A DNA stretch of 64,000 nucleotides from Chrysaora quinquecirrha (Eukaryota > Cnidaria > Scyphozoa > Semaeostomeae > Pelagiidae). The DNA lies in contig JACTAT010000265.1 in the NCBI GenBank assembly GCA_014526335.1, positions 1 through 64,000 on the forward strand. The letters run 5' to 3'. The position numbers and the translations under genes were made by a program. Shown in pieces: positions 1-20,363 of this stretch (position 1 is the first letter of the stretch; the number at the start of each line of letters is the position of its first letter). The notes beneath the pieces were generated by a model that saw nothing but the letters and a program-made list of their open reading frames with translations, was not told where the DNA came from and did no database searches.

Positions 1-519
1 TTAACGTATAATTTATGTGATTTTCGACTGCAAATGAATGGAACCGGCTTTCTAATTCTTGATTATTTGCAGTGATAAAACTATTCAATAATAAAAAGTT
101 CTTTAGTTATTTTCTCTCTAGTAGTATAAGTTCTTTAACTTTTCGGGCCTTTTACATGTAGGTTCCTTATAAAGTGGTTCCTTATAAAAAAGAAGCGTGT
201 AACAGGGTTGAGACAACAAGACAGACAACATTCGCTCTGCCTACACGGCACTGGGCACAGTTTTTACCAGTAAAGACAAACACAACCTTTTGTGATATGT
301 TTTCAGATCTGTGTAAACAAACAAACTTGGATTTCAGGCAATACTTAGCAAACTTTCATAGCAACTGTTCAAACTATGCGATATATTATCAACATTTTCT
401 GTGTCAGAAATGTTCATTGTATAATGCAATGAAAAATATTTGTGAAAAGGCGAAAGTAAAGGTTATAAAATAAGCAATCACTATATACATTATTAACGCC
501 TGAAGCTGGAATAAAGATA

Positions 520-1289
520 CACGTTTTTGATAAGGAAACGTTGGTCTGAGCATGACTATGGTCTGAGTCGAGGCTGGAGTTCCTAATTTTCAGCAAAATG
601 AGGCTGAGAATTCCTTATACTGCTACTTGTCATCAGATATGTTTGAATACTAACTTTTACAGCAAATTCATATAAACTTGCTTTATTTTCTAACTTTAAA
701 TATAAAAGGAATCATTTGGGGAAGAACGATGGGAAATATACACACTTTTTTTTTATAAGAATACCTTATTTTTTGCCGAGCCTCGATTATTCTTAAGCTT
801 ATTCGATTTTGAGCCTGAAAATATTCTTAAATTATTCTTAATCATAAATGTTGTAAATTGGCCTGAAGATCAAGAGAAATAAGTCCAATCTTTGTCATTT
901 GTTATTTTATTAATAAAAAGAGTTACTGTATCAAAGAGTCAGAAGGATGTATGCATTTCAAAACAAATACAGTTGCCTGACAATCACACTTATTGTGCAG
1001 TGTAAGAAACGCAGAGAAAAAATGATCCTCGTCAAGCTTGAGCCTCAGATTATTCTTAAATAATTCTTAAATTTCAGCAATTTTGAGCCTGAATATTCTT
1101 ATAGACTGTATTCTTATAAAAAAAAGTGTGTATTGTTATTCTGATCTTTATCTGTACAAACCGTCTTGTCCTTGAAAAAACTGACTTTTAGTTTTTCATC
1201 CGAGCCTCGACAGTTCCTTAAAGTTCCTTAATTTTTTTGGGAATTTTCAGCCTCGAGTTCCTTATAAGGGTATTCCTTATAAAAACGTG
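520..1289. mobile_element. TA-flanked inverted-repeat element, TTCCTTA type (A1), with nested copy
   Basis: Begins CACGTTTTTGATAAGGAAAC and ends TTCCTTATAAAAACGTG, flanked by TA on both sides (518-519, 1290-1291). The word GTTCCTTA recurs inside (GAGTTCCT-, AATTCCTTAT, CAGTTCCTTAAAGTTCCTTA). A second element (741-1130) is nested in it. No coding capacity; a non-autonomous MITE-like element. Confidence 0.85.
741..1130. mobile_element. TA-flanked element, TTCTTA type (B1), nested in A1
   Basis: Begins CACACTTTTTTTTTATAAGA and ends TTCTTATAAAAAAAAGTGTG, with TA at 739-740 and 1131-1132. Inside, ATTCTTA recurs (ATTATTCTTAAGC, AATATTCTTAAATTATTCTT). Element A2 at 7175 has the same flanking sequence without this insert. 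Confidence 0.88.
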
Positions 1290-1469
1290 TAGGGTTTTAT
1301 TGGTATTATATTATTATTTTTGTTTCTAAAAAAACGATTCTGCATTGATGATGTGGAAAACCTCGAAGTAAATATGATAAATTATCAAGTCTGTTCATGA
1401 CCCCGTATTAAATATGTTAATCATTACTCATCATGACAAGCCATCAATATTTATCAGGGCAACGATTTG

Positions 1470-2250
1470 GGAGAAACTCACCAAAGCCGAAACACAAAGC
1501 TTAATGTGAGGAAAGTCTTGGGCTGCATGACTAAGAGAGTTCATAGACAATTTCATTGAGCTCTTTAGCTCAGTGGAGCTGTTGTTGACTTTCTGGTCAT
1601 GTAGTCCAGGTTTCGTTACCATCATCTGTTGTTTGCCACTCGTGGAAAATATAATTAAATATGTATGGCACTGAAAAAAGCATACTGTAGCCGGTTCACA
1701 AAGCCAAGTGGGAGGAGACTTGGAGAGTTGCTCGACAATTTTATTGGGTATTTGCCTCGCTAGAATTGTTGCTTGCTCTCTGATGATGCAGTCCAGGTTT
1801 ACGTCAAGCCAATTTAGGCATCGAACTCGTGGAAAAAATCTACCCTAATGCTTGCCATTAAAGAAAATGCACACAAATATGCATGGCACTGAAAAAACTT
1901 AGCTTTGCCAAAACACAAAGCAAAATGAGATGACTGCCTTGGGCTGTATGACTTGCAGAAAAAGTCAGCGATTGCATTGCGCTCTATGGCTCAATGGAAA
2001 GGTCGTTGGCTCTTTGGTCAAGCAATCGAATCCCATCCATGGTGGTAGTCCACTTGTGGAAAAATCTATCCTGGTGTTTGTCGCATATAATATACAAATG
2101 TGGTACTAAAAGAAGGCTCAACAAAGCCGAAACATTAAGCCAACGGGAGGAGAGCCTTGGGCCGTATAGGATAGTTACTCGACCATTTCATTAGACTCTT
2201 TAGCTCTGTGAAGTTGTCTTTGATGCGTTATGCCACTCACGAAAAATCAT
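1470..2250 (+). repeat. array of four tRNA-like SINE units
   Basis: About 200-bp units at roughly 1470, 1690, 1890 and 2100. Each has AGCTCTNTAGCTCAGTGG (A-box-like), then TCTGGTCA and a B-box-like GGTTTNRWTCC with a final CCACTCGTGGAAAA. Typical of tRNA-derived SINEs, arranged in tandem. Confidence 0.65.
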
Positions 2251-2274
2251 TCGAAAATTATATTTAAGAAATAC

Positions 2275-12633
<10,359 letters not shown>

Positions 12634-12639
12634 CTGTAA

Positions 12640-13160
12640 GAAAACAATCAAAGTACTTTTTAAAATCAGCCAAAAACTTGAATATGTACAACTGATAAAC
12701 AGAAATTTTTGTTATTATGGTAAACCCCTGATAACGCAAACCTTTCAGTGACCATTAAAAATGGTTCAAGTTATCAGGGGTATTTTTATACAAAACTATT
12801 CTGCAAGTTTCATGGGGAAACCAAGACCTTTTGGAGGGTTTTGGGGGAAAGCAGTAAGACAGTTTCAAGTTATGTGGCCCCCTTTCAGAGCCAAGGCACT
12901 GGAACTTCTCCCTGCTGGACCCCCTTTTGTTAGTACTCTGAACGATGTTTCAAATACAAGGCCAATTCAGCAACCATTTCTAATTTGTTCATTTTGCTCT
13001 GCAACTGCCTGGGTATACAAATTTCATCACATTCAATTGTTTGGTGTTTTTCCGATGTTTATACTCTCAGGATTGTCAGATGAAAATGTTTCCAGCAAGT
13101 TGAAAAATACTTGAAAATGCTTTTTACCATAAATTTGAAAGTATACCATATGACAACACT
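12640..13160. other. no gene recognised
   Basis: Non-coding. A short CCCCTGATAACGC...GTTATCAGGGG hairpin at 12725-12782 is the only structure seen. Confidence 0.5.
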
Positions 13161-13164
13161 CTTA

Positions 13165-13715
13165 GCTAAACTTAAACACTTAAAAAGTCGCTTTCAAGAC
13201 CAAAAGAAAAAGTTGATGATCTCGAAAAATCAAACGTGGTATACAAAATACCATGTAGAGATTGTCCTAAATCATAAATAGGACAATCAAAAAGAGAGAT
13301 AGGAACTAGGCTCAAAGAACATAAATCAAATGTGACCCATGGTCAAATTGACAAAATTGATCTTGCCAATCACTGTTGGATGGAAAAACACCAGATTGGG
13401 ATAACATTTCAGTGATTGATCAGGATAAGAACTGGAAAAATAGACTTGTTAAAGAAAGCATTCACTCAGTTCTATCAGCTCTTTGTATCAATCAAGTATC
13501 TTACTCAATCCCAGAAATCTGGTTGAATAACATCAAAAGTTGCACTGAACGCAATTTTGGCGCCACAAATTTTGGAAATTGAGCATCAAAAAATTTCAAG
13601 CTTCCTTGAAGGTCCAGTTAGTTTCACACCTTTCGATCCGACCTTTGCAATAAATAGGAAAGAAATCACATTTCTCATTGCCCGATGATGGGAGAGGGAT
13701 CTCTCCCGAAACATT
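13165..13715 (+). pseudogene. Penelope-like element 3' remnant (GIY-YIG) with hairpin
   Basis: Reads SNVVYKIPCRDCPKS, stop, IGQSKREIGTRLKEHKSNVT, then LANHCW and later NRLVKESIHS. The Tyr of YIG is replaced by TAA. This is the GIY-YIG end of a Penelope element. About 120 bp after the frame, CCGATGA, T, GGGAGAG-GGAT-CTCTCCC, GAAA (13682-13711) resembles the hammerhead-like core of the other Penelope element. Confidence 0.75.
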
Positions 13716-13719
13716 GCCC

Positions 13720-14735
13720 TACTAAATATCAAAGCCTTGTCATGATAAGTGGTGACTATCATGTCTAATACAGTGTCAGAAACAGCCTTGATAAGTCGGA
13801 ATGTATTTAACACTCTTAGCTATTTGGACAGTAAACATAATATTGTAAAAAGAAGTAATAACTATCCTCTTATACTCACACTCTTCTTATTGACAAAAGA
13901 TCATCATCATAGTTTGCAGTATTTTGATACATTATGACAGAAGAATTGCATGAAATTAGTTTTCATTAAATTTTTTTCTTATATGTAGGTTTACAATGAT
14001 TTAATTTTGTGAGCTTGCAAAATTCCAAATCAAATTCAGATGTCTCATAGCAGTCTGAGAAAATCTTATAAAAAATTAATCAATGCATATAATATGCATA
14101 ATTATTATATTTCAATAATAATCTTATATTATTGGATCAATTAGGGCCCCACATTGAAAGGCTTAGACTATGCTTATACATGCTGTTTAGCCTCAAACCT
14201 GTTCGACAATGCGTCATTGCCCAGGGACACAAATCAATTTTTAATAAGATTTTTCTTTTTTCTATTCGGTTATTCAAGGTACTGTGAAATAAACAATAGA
14301 AACCAATGCTTTAATTCAGCCAAAATGACTGACGATTCAACGAATTCGCGACCATCAAACAGTGCAAGCCAGAGCCAACGGAAGAGAAAAGCTATACCTA
14401 TAGCCTAGGCCACGCCAAAAGCTATCAAATATCACTCTCCAACAAGCAAAGCACAATTCTATTCTAGAAATCACAGCTAAATATAATAAAACAATACATT
14501 TGCAACATTTATTTATCCTTGAACTTACCTAGAATCATCATTTTACCCGGAGAAAGTGAATTTGAAAGCAAGAAACTTGGATTTAGGCCATCAAAGCAGT
14601 TCAGACTTCGCGGGATAATCCTCCTTTATTATACACGTTGAGATACTTCGTATAAAAAGACACGAAATAAAAATGGTAGTTTTTGTGACTTCGGCAGTAA
14701 TTTAGCGTTAATTCGTTCAGTTCAGTGACGATTAA
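13720..14735. other. no gene recognised; one possible exon
   Basis: Minus strand 14528-14610 reads CFDGLNPSFLLSNSLSPGKM before a good donor (CTAG|GTAAGT), a possible upstream SANBR exon, but no acceptor or homology was seen. Confidence 0.3.
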
Positions 14736-14739
14736 CGTT

Positions 14740-14962
14740 CTTTTGATGTGTTTTACCAATTGGCCACATCGCAAAACAATGCTTCTCAAACATTTTTTGC
14801 TCACCTCAAGTAAAAGATGTTTTGAATTTTTCAAAAACATCATGCATCAAACAGTCAATCAAACAGGAGGGTCAATCAAAATGGCCAAACCTTCAAACAT
14901 TGCTTGATAAACGAATTTTAGATGTTTGACAAACAATGTTTAATCGTTTGGACAGGGTTGGT
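14740..14962. mobile_element. GGCCAAAC-ATCAAACATTG element, partial
   Basis: Right end AACAATGTTTAATCGTTTGGA-CAGGG; internal CATCAAACAG, CTTCAAACATTGCTTG. Left end not clear. Confidence 0.6.
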
Positions 14963-15164
14963 TAGACTGTTTGCTACTTTTCCAAAACTTTTGGGACTTG
15001 GCATTTCGAAACATTTTAAGAAACTCTGGAACAAGCCTTTAGAAACATTCAGAAACTTAACGAAACCACTTTAAAACGCTTTTAATACTTGAAAAACAAT
15101 ACTCTATTTGCCGAATTGGTGTGGCGAAGGAGTCGAAATTTTGTAATTGAAAATGCATGTTTTA

Positions 15165-15390
15165 GGCCCGGGCCAAACGATCAAACATTGTTTGTCAAAC
15201 ATTTGAAATGTGCACGTCGCAAAACAGTGCTCTTCAAACATTTTATGAACTTTCGCGCAAAGAATTCTGCTTATTTATGCATGTCAAGATGTCAAGCAAT
15301 GTTTTGTGACTTGGCCAAACGATCAAACATTGCCTGATAAACAATTTTCAAGTGTTTGAAATGATGTTTCAACGCTTGACCAGGGTCTTC
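15165..15390. mobile_element. GGCCAAAC-ATCAAACATTG element
   Basis: GGCCCGGGCCAAACGATCAA at left; CAACGCTTGACCAGGGTC at right. CAAACATTG words inside. A further partial copy follows at 15690-15800. Confidence 0.7.
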
Positions 15391-15423
15391 GGTTTCGCTG
15401 AGTTTCTAGGAGACATAACCTTA

Positions 15424-15672
15424 GGGACTGGTCATTATTTATGACTGGGTGGGGGCTGAAGAGAAAATGGCGGGGTAACTGAAAAATATAAGTTGTCTTG
15501 AGCGGGGTAAAAAAAATACCTTGAACATATTTAGAGTTGGGTTATTTTTTCTGCTTTTCAGTGAGGGGGTAAAGAAAATTTTAGACTTAAAATTGGTGGG
15601 GTGAAATTCTTTTCTTGGTGCAAAATACTTTATCTTCAGCCCCCACCCCGGTCATCAATAACGAATGCTCCC
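15424..15672. mobile_element. PIF/Harbinger-like MITE
   Basis: Starts GGGACTGGTCATTATTTATG and ends with the related inverse GGTCATCAATAACGAATGCTCCC. Flanked by TTA on both sides (15421-15423, 15673-15675). The word GGGGTAA/GGGGTGA and GGGGGCTGAAG repeat inside. Confidence 0.65.
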
Positions 15673-15884
15673 TTAGTTCTGCTTATTTATGCTTGTCAAG
15701 CAACTTTTAGTCACTTGAACAAATGATCAAGATTTGCTTGACAAGCAATTTTCACGTGTTTGAAAAACACTGCTTTAACGTTTGACCAGGGTCCAATGAT
15801 GCCGAGAGTCTTAATTTCGTTTCGCCTTGCGGTTCGCAGGTCGCAATGAAGTGGACTGTTTCGAAGTCGTGTAATCATTGAAGG

Positions 15885-16050
15885 TACTGGTCTAATCCAG
15901 CGACTCGTGGTGTCAGAAGCTCAGCGAGGTCGGGGTTTGAGCCCAGCGACGGTAGCGTCACAACCAGGGTTGAGGTCACGATTAGTTAACCTACTACTGA
16001 GATCCTAGCAACTGGCGCTACAACACCATTTCACCTTCACCCTCACCTTC
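15885..16050 (+). repeat. SINE-like repeat
   Basis: GGTCGGGGTTTGAGCCCAGC and GATTAGTTAACCTACTACTG. Confidence 0.7.
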
Positions 16051-16084
16051 GATAATGACTTGAAAGCTGAACAGTTTGCCTTAA

Positions 16085-16395
16085 CAGAAAGTTTAAAGCA
16101 ATGTTCAAAGTGGCTGACTGCAGCTGAATTGATTAAAGAAGAAACAGCTACCATGGTCTTTTAAAACTATAAATGGCCTTGCTCCGGGTTATCTGTCTGA
16201 ACTTTTCACGAGGAAATTGACTCACTGTTTTAAAAATTTGCGCAATACCAACACAGACATTCATGTTCCATTTATGAAAACATGTAACGGCCAGAAAGCA
16301 TTTTCCTATCGTGTTGCTGTAGTCTGGAACCGCCTCGGCCCGGATATTCTGACTGATGGGACAACCGTGGGTAAAATTATAGAAAATGAAAAATG
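16085..16395 (+). pseudogene. LINE reverse transcriptase C-terminal remnant
   Basis: Reads TFKTINGLAPGYLSELFTRK, then HVPFMKTCNGQKAFSYRVAV and VWNRLGPDI, the conserved region after the RT in many LINEs. Breaks at both ends. Confidence 0.7.
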
Positions 16396-16702
16396 AATGA
16401 AACAGCACAAAAGTATCCCAACAGCGCAAAGAAAATAGCAACACGCTTTGCGGAAAAAGAGAAAAAACCAAACACAGTGTTTTCTCAACGTGAAGAAGTA
16501 ACTCTAGCAAATAATTTCTATTAGCATTTTAGCTTGCATAAATTAAAAAGTAATAAAGATTAAATTCTTAATTATTACAGTGCCTGCAGTCCTTAAAAAA
16601 TTTGCCCACCTGAAAATCCTTAATGGGTTTTCAATTATGTGTAAAAAAAGTTACAAATCATTATTGCGAAAATGAGGGTAAAAATAAGTTATTGGCAATA
16701 GT

Positions 16703-16825
16703 TCATTCAATGGGTCCTGCTTCAATTGCGCCGACCAATCCTTGCGCGGTGTTGAACAGATTGATAGGGGAATTTCCATCGGTTATCAGTGTCGATTTTA
16801 GGCCAAGTGACTTCAGGAGTTTCAC
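16703..16825 (-). CDS. MVP: MVP terminal exon with stop
   Basis: 123 nt including TGA. Reads [20 protein letters not shown], then [20 protein letters not shown]. The [19 protein letters not shown] signature is specific to MVP. Confidence 0.96.
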   Translation of the reverse strand: MKLLKSLGLKSTLITDGNSPINLFNTAQGLVGAIEAGPIE

Positions 16826-18771
16826 CTTCAAATAAAAAATATCGAGAATAAGCAGATTTCGTAAAAAATGCACGGCAAAATCTTCGAGTTGTACAAAATT
16901 TCCAGATAGCGAAAAACAGCGGAAACAATTTTGTCATAATTTTAAGTGCCTAATTCCTGGGGGTGGAAAAGGCGGCAGTTGGGTCTGCATACAGGATCAA
17001 ATTTCTGGGGGTCAAAATATACGGGGGTTGGAATTTGTTTGACAAATTTTGTCAACTCTGTGCCAACGGGCCCTATAGTACTAGTAAGCTTATAGTAGGC
17101 AATCCATAGTAGAAACAAATAGAGAGTACAAAAAGTGAAAATTCATACAAAGAAAGTCACAGGAAAATAAGTAAAAGTGTCGACACCAATAATGCGAATT
17201 TTAATAAGCTGGGGGTCCTAATAAGAGCTGATGGTAGGAAATACCAAAAAAATTATTAGCGGGGGACGGCAACTAGGCACCGAAAAAGAAGGTAACAGGA
17301 CGAGTCAGCCCACCATGTGTTAAACAAGTCGGCCTGTCATCGCATCGTATAACAAGTCGGCCCACTAAAATGCAATAAATTTGAACCATGTGCACGGTTA
17401 AAGCAGAGGTTTGGTTTGGGGGCGTTACCGATAGGGGTGGGCCGGCTTGGTAGTGGGCCGACTTCTCTAGAAAGTGAAAAGTAGTTAAGCGTCTTTGTCT
17501 AACACCCTCAGAGTATTAACTTCATAAACAGACCGATATGATTGACGAAGGCATTTATACCAGATGCGGATCGAAATGCACCAATCAGAAAGTGAAGCTG
17601 GACTAGCATTGGGTTTTCAACAAAAAGCAGCTTGCGGGATAAAACGGGAAGACAAAAAGAATTAACTGAAGAGTCCAAGTGAGACAACGAATTCTTTCTG
17701 TCTACACAGAACCGGCCTTATGGTTCTGATATGTACAGATTCCAAAACATCTCAATGAAAAACAATGTTCTTGCTTTGCCAATCATTAGTAAACAACCCC
17801 CCCTGTAATTTTCTGCACAGTTTGGGTTGTCAACCAAGTGTTGCTCTATGGCAGTATCATGTTAAGGTTGGGTTGTAGTTGGGACCCGCGGGGTGATTGC
17901 TCCCTTTGCTGAAAATTGCTCTGACAGATAAAGCAGGAACGTGCTGCTTTAAGTTATTCCCTAATCTAAAGAAAATGTACAGCAAAATCAAAATCTTTGA
18001 GTTTTACAAGACGTCAAGATAGCAGAAAGAGCAGAAACATCTCTGGTCATACTTGAAGCTTTTTTGTCTAACACTCCTCAGAGTATAAACGTAAGAAGCA
18101 GAACGAAATATAACTACAAGAATGGTGTTTTTGAACACCTATTGGCTCGCTGGATACAGTGGGAAGACTACAGCGACTACCAGTTGGTACTGAAGTAGTG
18201 GCTCAACTAGGAGACATTTCGCGCAGGATATGTGGAGTGAGCGGGCCAAGCGGCTTAGTCAGTGTCCGTTAGTCCTTAATCCTGATCGATGACTAAACAA
18301 ACTCACTCCGCAGTCCTTCAGAAGGACGTTAAACTAGGGGTCCCATGCCTGAACGCGGCATGCATAGCAGGCCTAAATTAGCTGAAAAAGCTAGAAATAA
18401 TAGCCTACTCAAACACGCAAGTGACAAGCGAGCAATAGGTCCCCAGAGTCGTGGAGAAAAAACGTTTCCGTTGTCTCCCAGAAACACTTGCTAAGCTGGG
18501 ATACATCGAGGGGTCATGTCGCGTGCAACAATGTCGCGAGCGATATGTCTCCTAGTTTAGCCAGGCCTTAAAGATTATATACCTGCATTTCAGGACCAGC
18601 AGTGGCAATAGCTTGAATAGTTCCTGCACCAATAGCATCAACCATTTGCTTGAATTTACCACTTTCAATTTCAGCCATTTCACTCGCTTTCGCTATCTCA
18701 AGTTCATTTTGTTCTTTGATGTAATGGGTCTCTGCCTCTCTTGCTTTCGTCAATCGCGTCAGCTCGGATTC
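16703..18771 (-). CDS. MVP: Major vault protein, last two coding exons
   Basis: Two exons that join in phase 0: 18583-18771 and 16703-16825, the latter with the TGA stop. Together they encode the end of the cap helix and the C-terminal cap of MVP, the protein that forms the shell of the cytoplasmic vault particle. The conserved junction segment [22 protein letters not shown] is present. The C-terminus is short, ending in AIEAGPIE. The 1.76-kb intron holds several repeats, including a GCTAAACTAGGAGACAT element. Upstream exons would fall in or beyond the N gap. A separate MVP 5' half lies on the plus strand at the right end of the window. Confidence 0.93.
17295..17475. repeat. AAGTCGGCC-word element
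   Basis: ACAAGTCGGCCTGTC, ACAAGTCGGCCCACT and inverse GTGGGCCGACTT. Another short element with repeated end words. Confidence 0.5.
17480..17765. repeat. dispersed repeat (same family as 3005-3430)
   Basis: AATGCACCAATCAGAAAGTG, CAACGAATTCTTTCTGTCTA, ATGTACAGATTCCAAAAC. In the last MVP intron. Confidence 0.7.
18195..18567. mobile_element. GGCTAAACTAGGAGACAT element
   Basis: GGCTCAACTAGGAGACATTT at left, inverse ATGTCTCCTAGTTTAGCC at right, with CAGAAACACTT and GTCGCG words. Lies in the last MVP intron. Confidence 0.75.
18583..18771 (-). CDS. MVP: MVP penultimate exon
   Basis: 189 nt from GTCTTTAG to GCAG|GTATAT, phase 0 at both ends. Reads [20 protein letters not shown], then [20 protein letters not shown] and [20 protein letters not shown] before EMQ: the long cap helix of the vault protein. 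Confidence 0.95.
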
Positions 18772-18871
18772 CTAAAGACAAAGTAAGTCTTTACCACCCC
18801 GAAATTTTATCATTTGCCAGTCAAAATAAATATCAATCATCAGCAATCACGGGGGACATCTTAAGAGATGA

Positions 18872-19371
18872 NNNNNNNNNNNNNNNNNNNNNNNNNNNNN
18901 NNNNNNNNNNNNNNNNNNNNNNNNNNNNNNNNNNNNNNNNNNNNNNNNNNNNNNNNNNNNNNNNNNNNNNNNNNNNNNNNNNNNNNNNNNNNNNNNNNNN
19001 NNNNNNNNNNNNNNNNNNNNNNNNNNNNNNNNNNNNNNNNNNNNNNNNNNNNNNNNNNNNNNNNNNNNNNNNNNNNNNNNNNNNNNNNNNNNNNNNNNNN
19101 NNNNNNNNNNNNNNNNNNNNNNNNNNNNNNNNNNNNNNNNNNNNNNNNNNNNNNNNNNNNNNNNNNNNNNNNNNNNNNNNNNNNNNNNNNNNNNNNNNNN
19201 NNNNNNNNNNNNNNNNNNNNNNNNNNNNNNNNNNNNNNNNNNNNNNNNNNNNNNNNNNNNNNNNNNNNNNNNNNNNNNNNNNNNNNNNNNNNNNNNNNNN
19301 NNNNNNNNNNNNNNNNNNNNNNNNNNNNNNNNNNNNNNNNNNNNNNNNNNNNNNNNNNNNNNNNNNNNNNN
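18872..19371. other. assembly gap, 500 N
   Basis: Exactly 500 N, the usual placeholder for a scaffold join of unknown size. It separates the 3' end of MVP from the 5' exons of a carbonic anhydrase. At least the remaining CA exons and most MVP exons are missing here. Confidence 1.
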
Positions 19372-19479
19372 AATTAGCACTTCCAATAGAAGCCCTCCTG
19401 TTTCAAATACTGTTTCAAATACACCATTGCATTAATGCCTCCTCGACCTTTAGACATACAGACTATAGACTAAATGCCT

Positions 19480-19749
19480 GGCTAAACTAGGAGACATGCC
19501 GCGCCACGCGCGACATTGATGTCCGCTCGGTGTCTCCCAGTTTAGCCACCTCGGAAACTTTGTAGCGCGTGAAAAAATTCGTAGCAAGAGGCATGCAAAT
19601 CTTTCTGGGAGACAACAGAAACATGTCTTGTCTCCACGACATGCAATTGACTCGGGGAACATGTTGCTCGCTTGTCACTCGCATGTTTAGCCACCTGGGA
19701 AGTCACGCAGAATACAATGTCGCGAGCGACATGTCTCCTAGTTTAGCCA
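19480..19749. mobile_element. GGCTAAACTAGGAGACAT element, full
   Basis: TGGCTAAACTAGGAGACATG at 19480 and inverse CATGTCTCCTAGTTTAGCCA at the right end. Inside, CTCCCAGTTTAGCC and TTTCTGGGAGACAACAGAAA echo the end sequence. Confidence 0.85.
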
Positions 19750-19794
19750 TAGCTTAAGAGACCAAAGCAATACAAAATTGGCACACTGTAGACA

Positions 19795-20260
19795 ATGATC
19801 CGTAAGATATCTCCTAATAATATTACGATATTATCGAAAACATTATTAAATGATATTATCTGATAAGAATAGCAAATGGCAATAATAATACAAATAATAA
19901 TATTATTATACAATACTATGATATCATCTAATATATGAAATGATAATATTTTCCAGTATCGTTATCTTATGATATTATCAGATAGCTTATAAAATTGTCG
20001 ACCTACACTTCGAATAATTTAAAATTATTCAGAGCCAAACATTATCTAATAATGTTATCTGATATAGCATTAGATAATATTATCCAGTAACGTAATGTTA
20101 TGGTATTATTTGATAGCATTGGCAAAAAATATTTTCGAATAGCTATCTAATATCACCTTTAATCATTTGATAATATTATCCAATAATATAATGTAACGAT
20201 ATTATCGAATAATATGGCTAATGATATTGTCAAATAGCATTTGGAATAATATAAATCAAT
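19795..20260. repeat. AT-rich GATATTATC-type degenerate repeat
   Basis: Many variants of GATATTATC, AATAATATTATC in the intron after the last visible carbonic anhydrase exon. Similar words continue at 20540-21000. Confidence 0.7.
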
Positions 20261-20265
20261 ATTAC

Positions 20266-20363
20266 CTCAGCTGCGAATTGCTTTCCGTTTAATTCATGTT
20301 CAGAGCCAACTTCGTCATTCTTTCCCCAGTGAAAATGGAATTGCCAAGGTCTGAAATCTTCAC
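20266..20363 (-). CDS. carbonic anhydrase exon with zinc-site histidines
   Basis: 98 nt between TTTCAG and GAG|GTAATA. Reads EDFRPWQFHFHWGKNDEVGS, then EHELNGKQFAAE. FHFH are zinc ligands His94 and His96. Confidence 0.97.

Noticed and set aside
1..199. possible further TTCCTTA-type element ending TTCCTTATAAAAAAGAAGCGTG
   Set aside because: Only the right end is visible; the left end was not found in the window, so no element is called.
174..473. 99-codon open frame with several Cys
   Set aside because: No start context, splice support or recognisable domain; likely chance.
14324..14408. ATG frame MTDDSTNSRPSNSASQSQRK on the plus strand
   Set aside because: Only 27 codons before a stop and no donor site or homology; cannot be supported.
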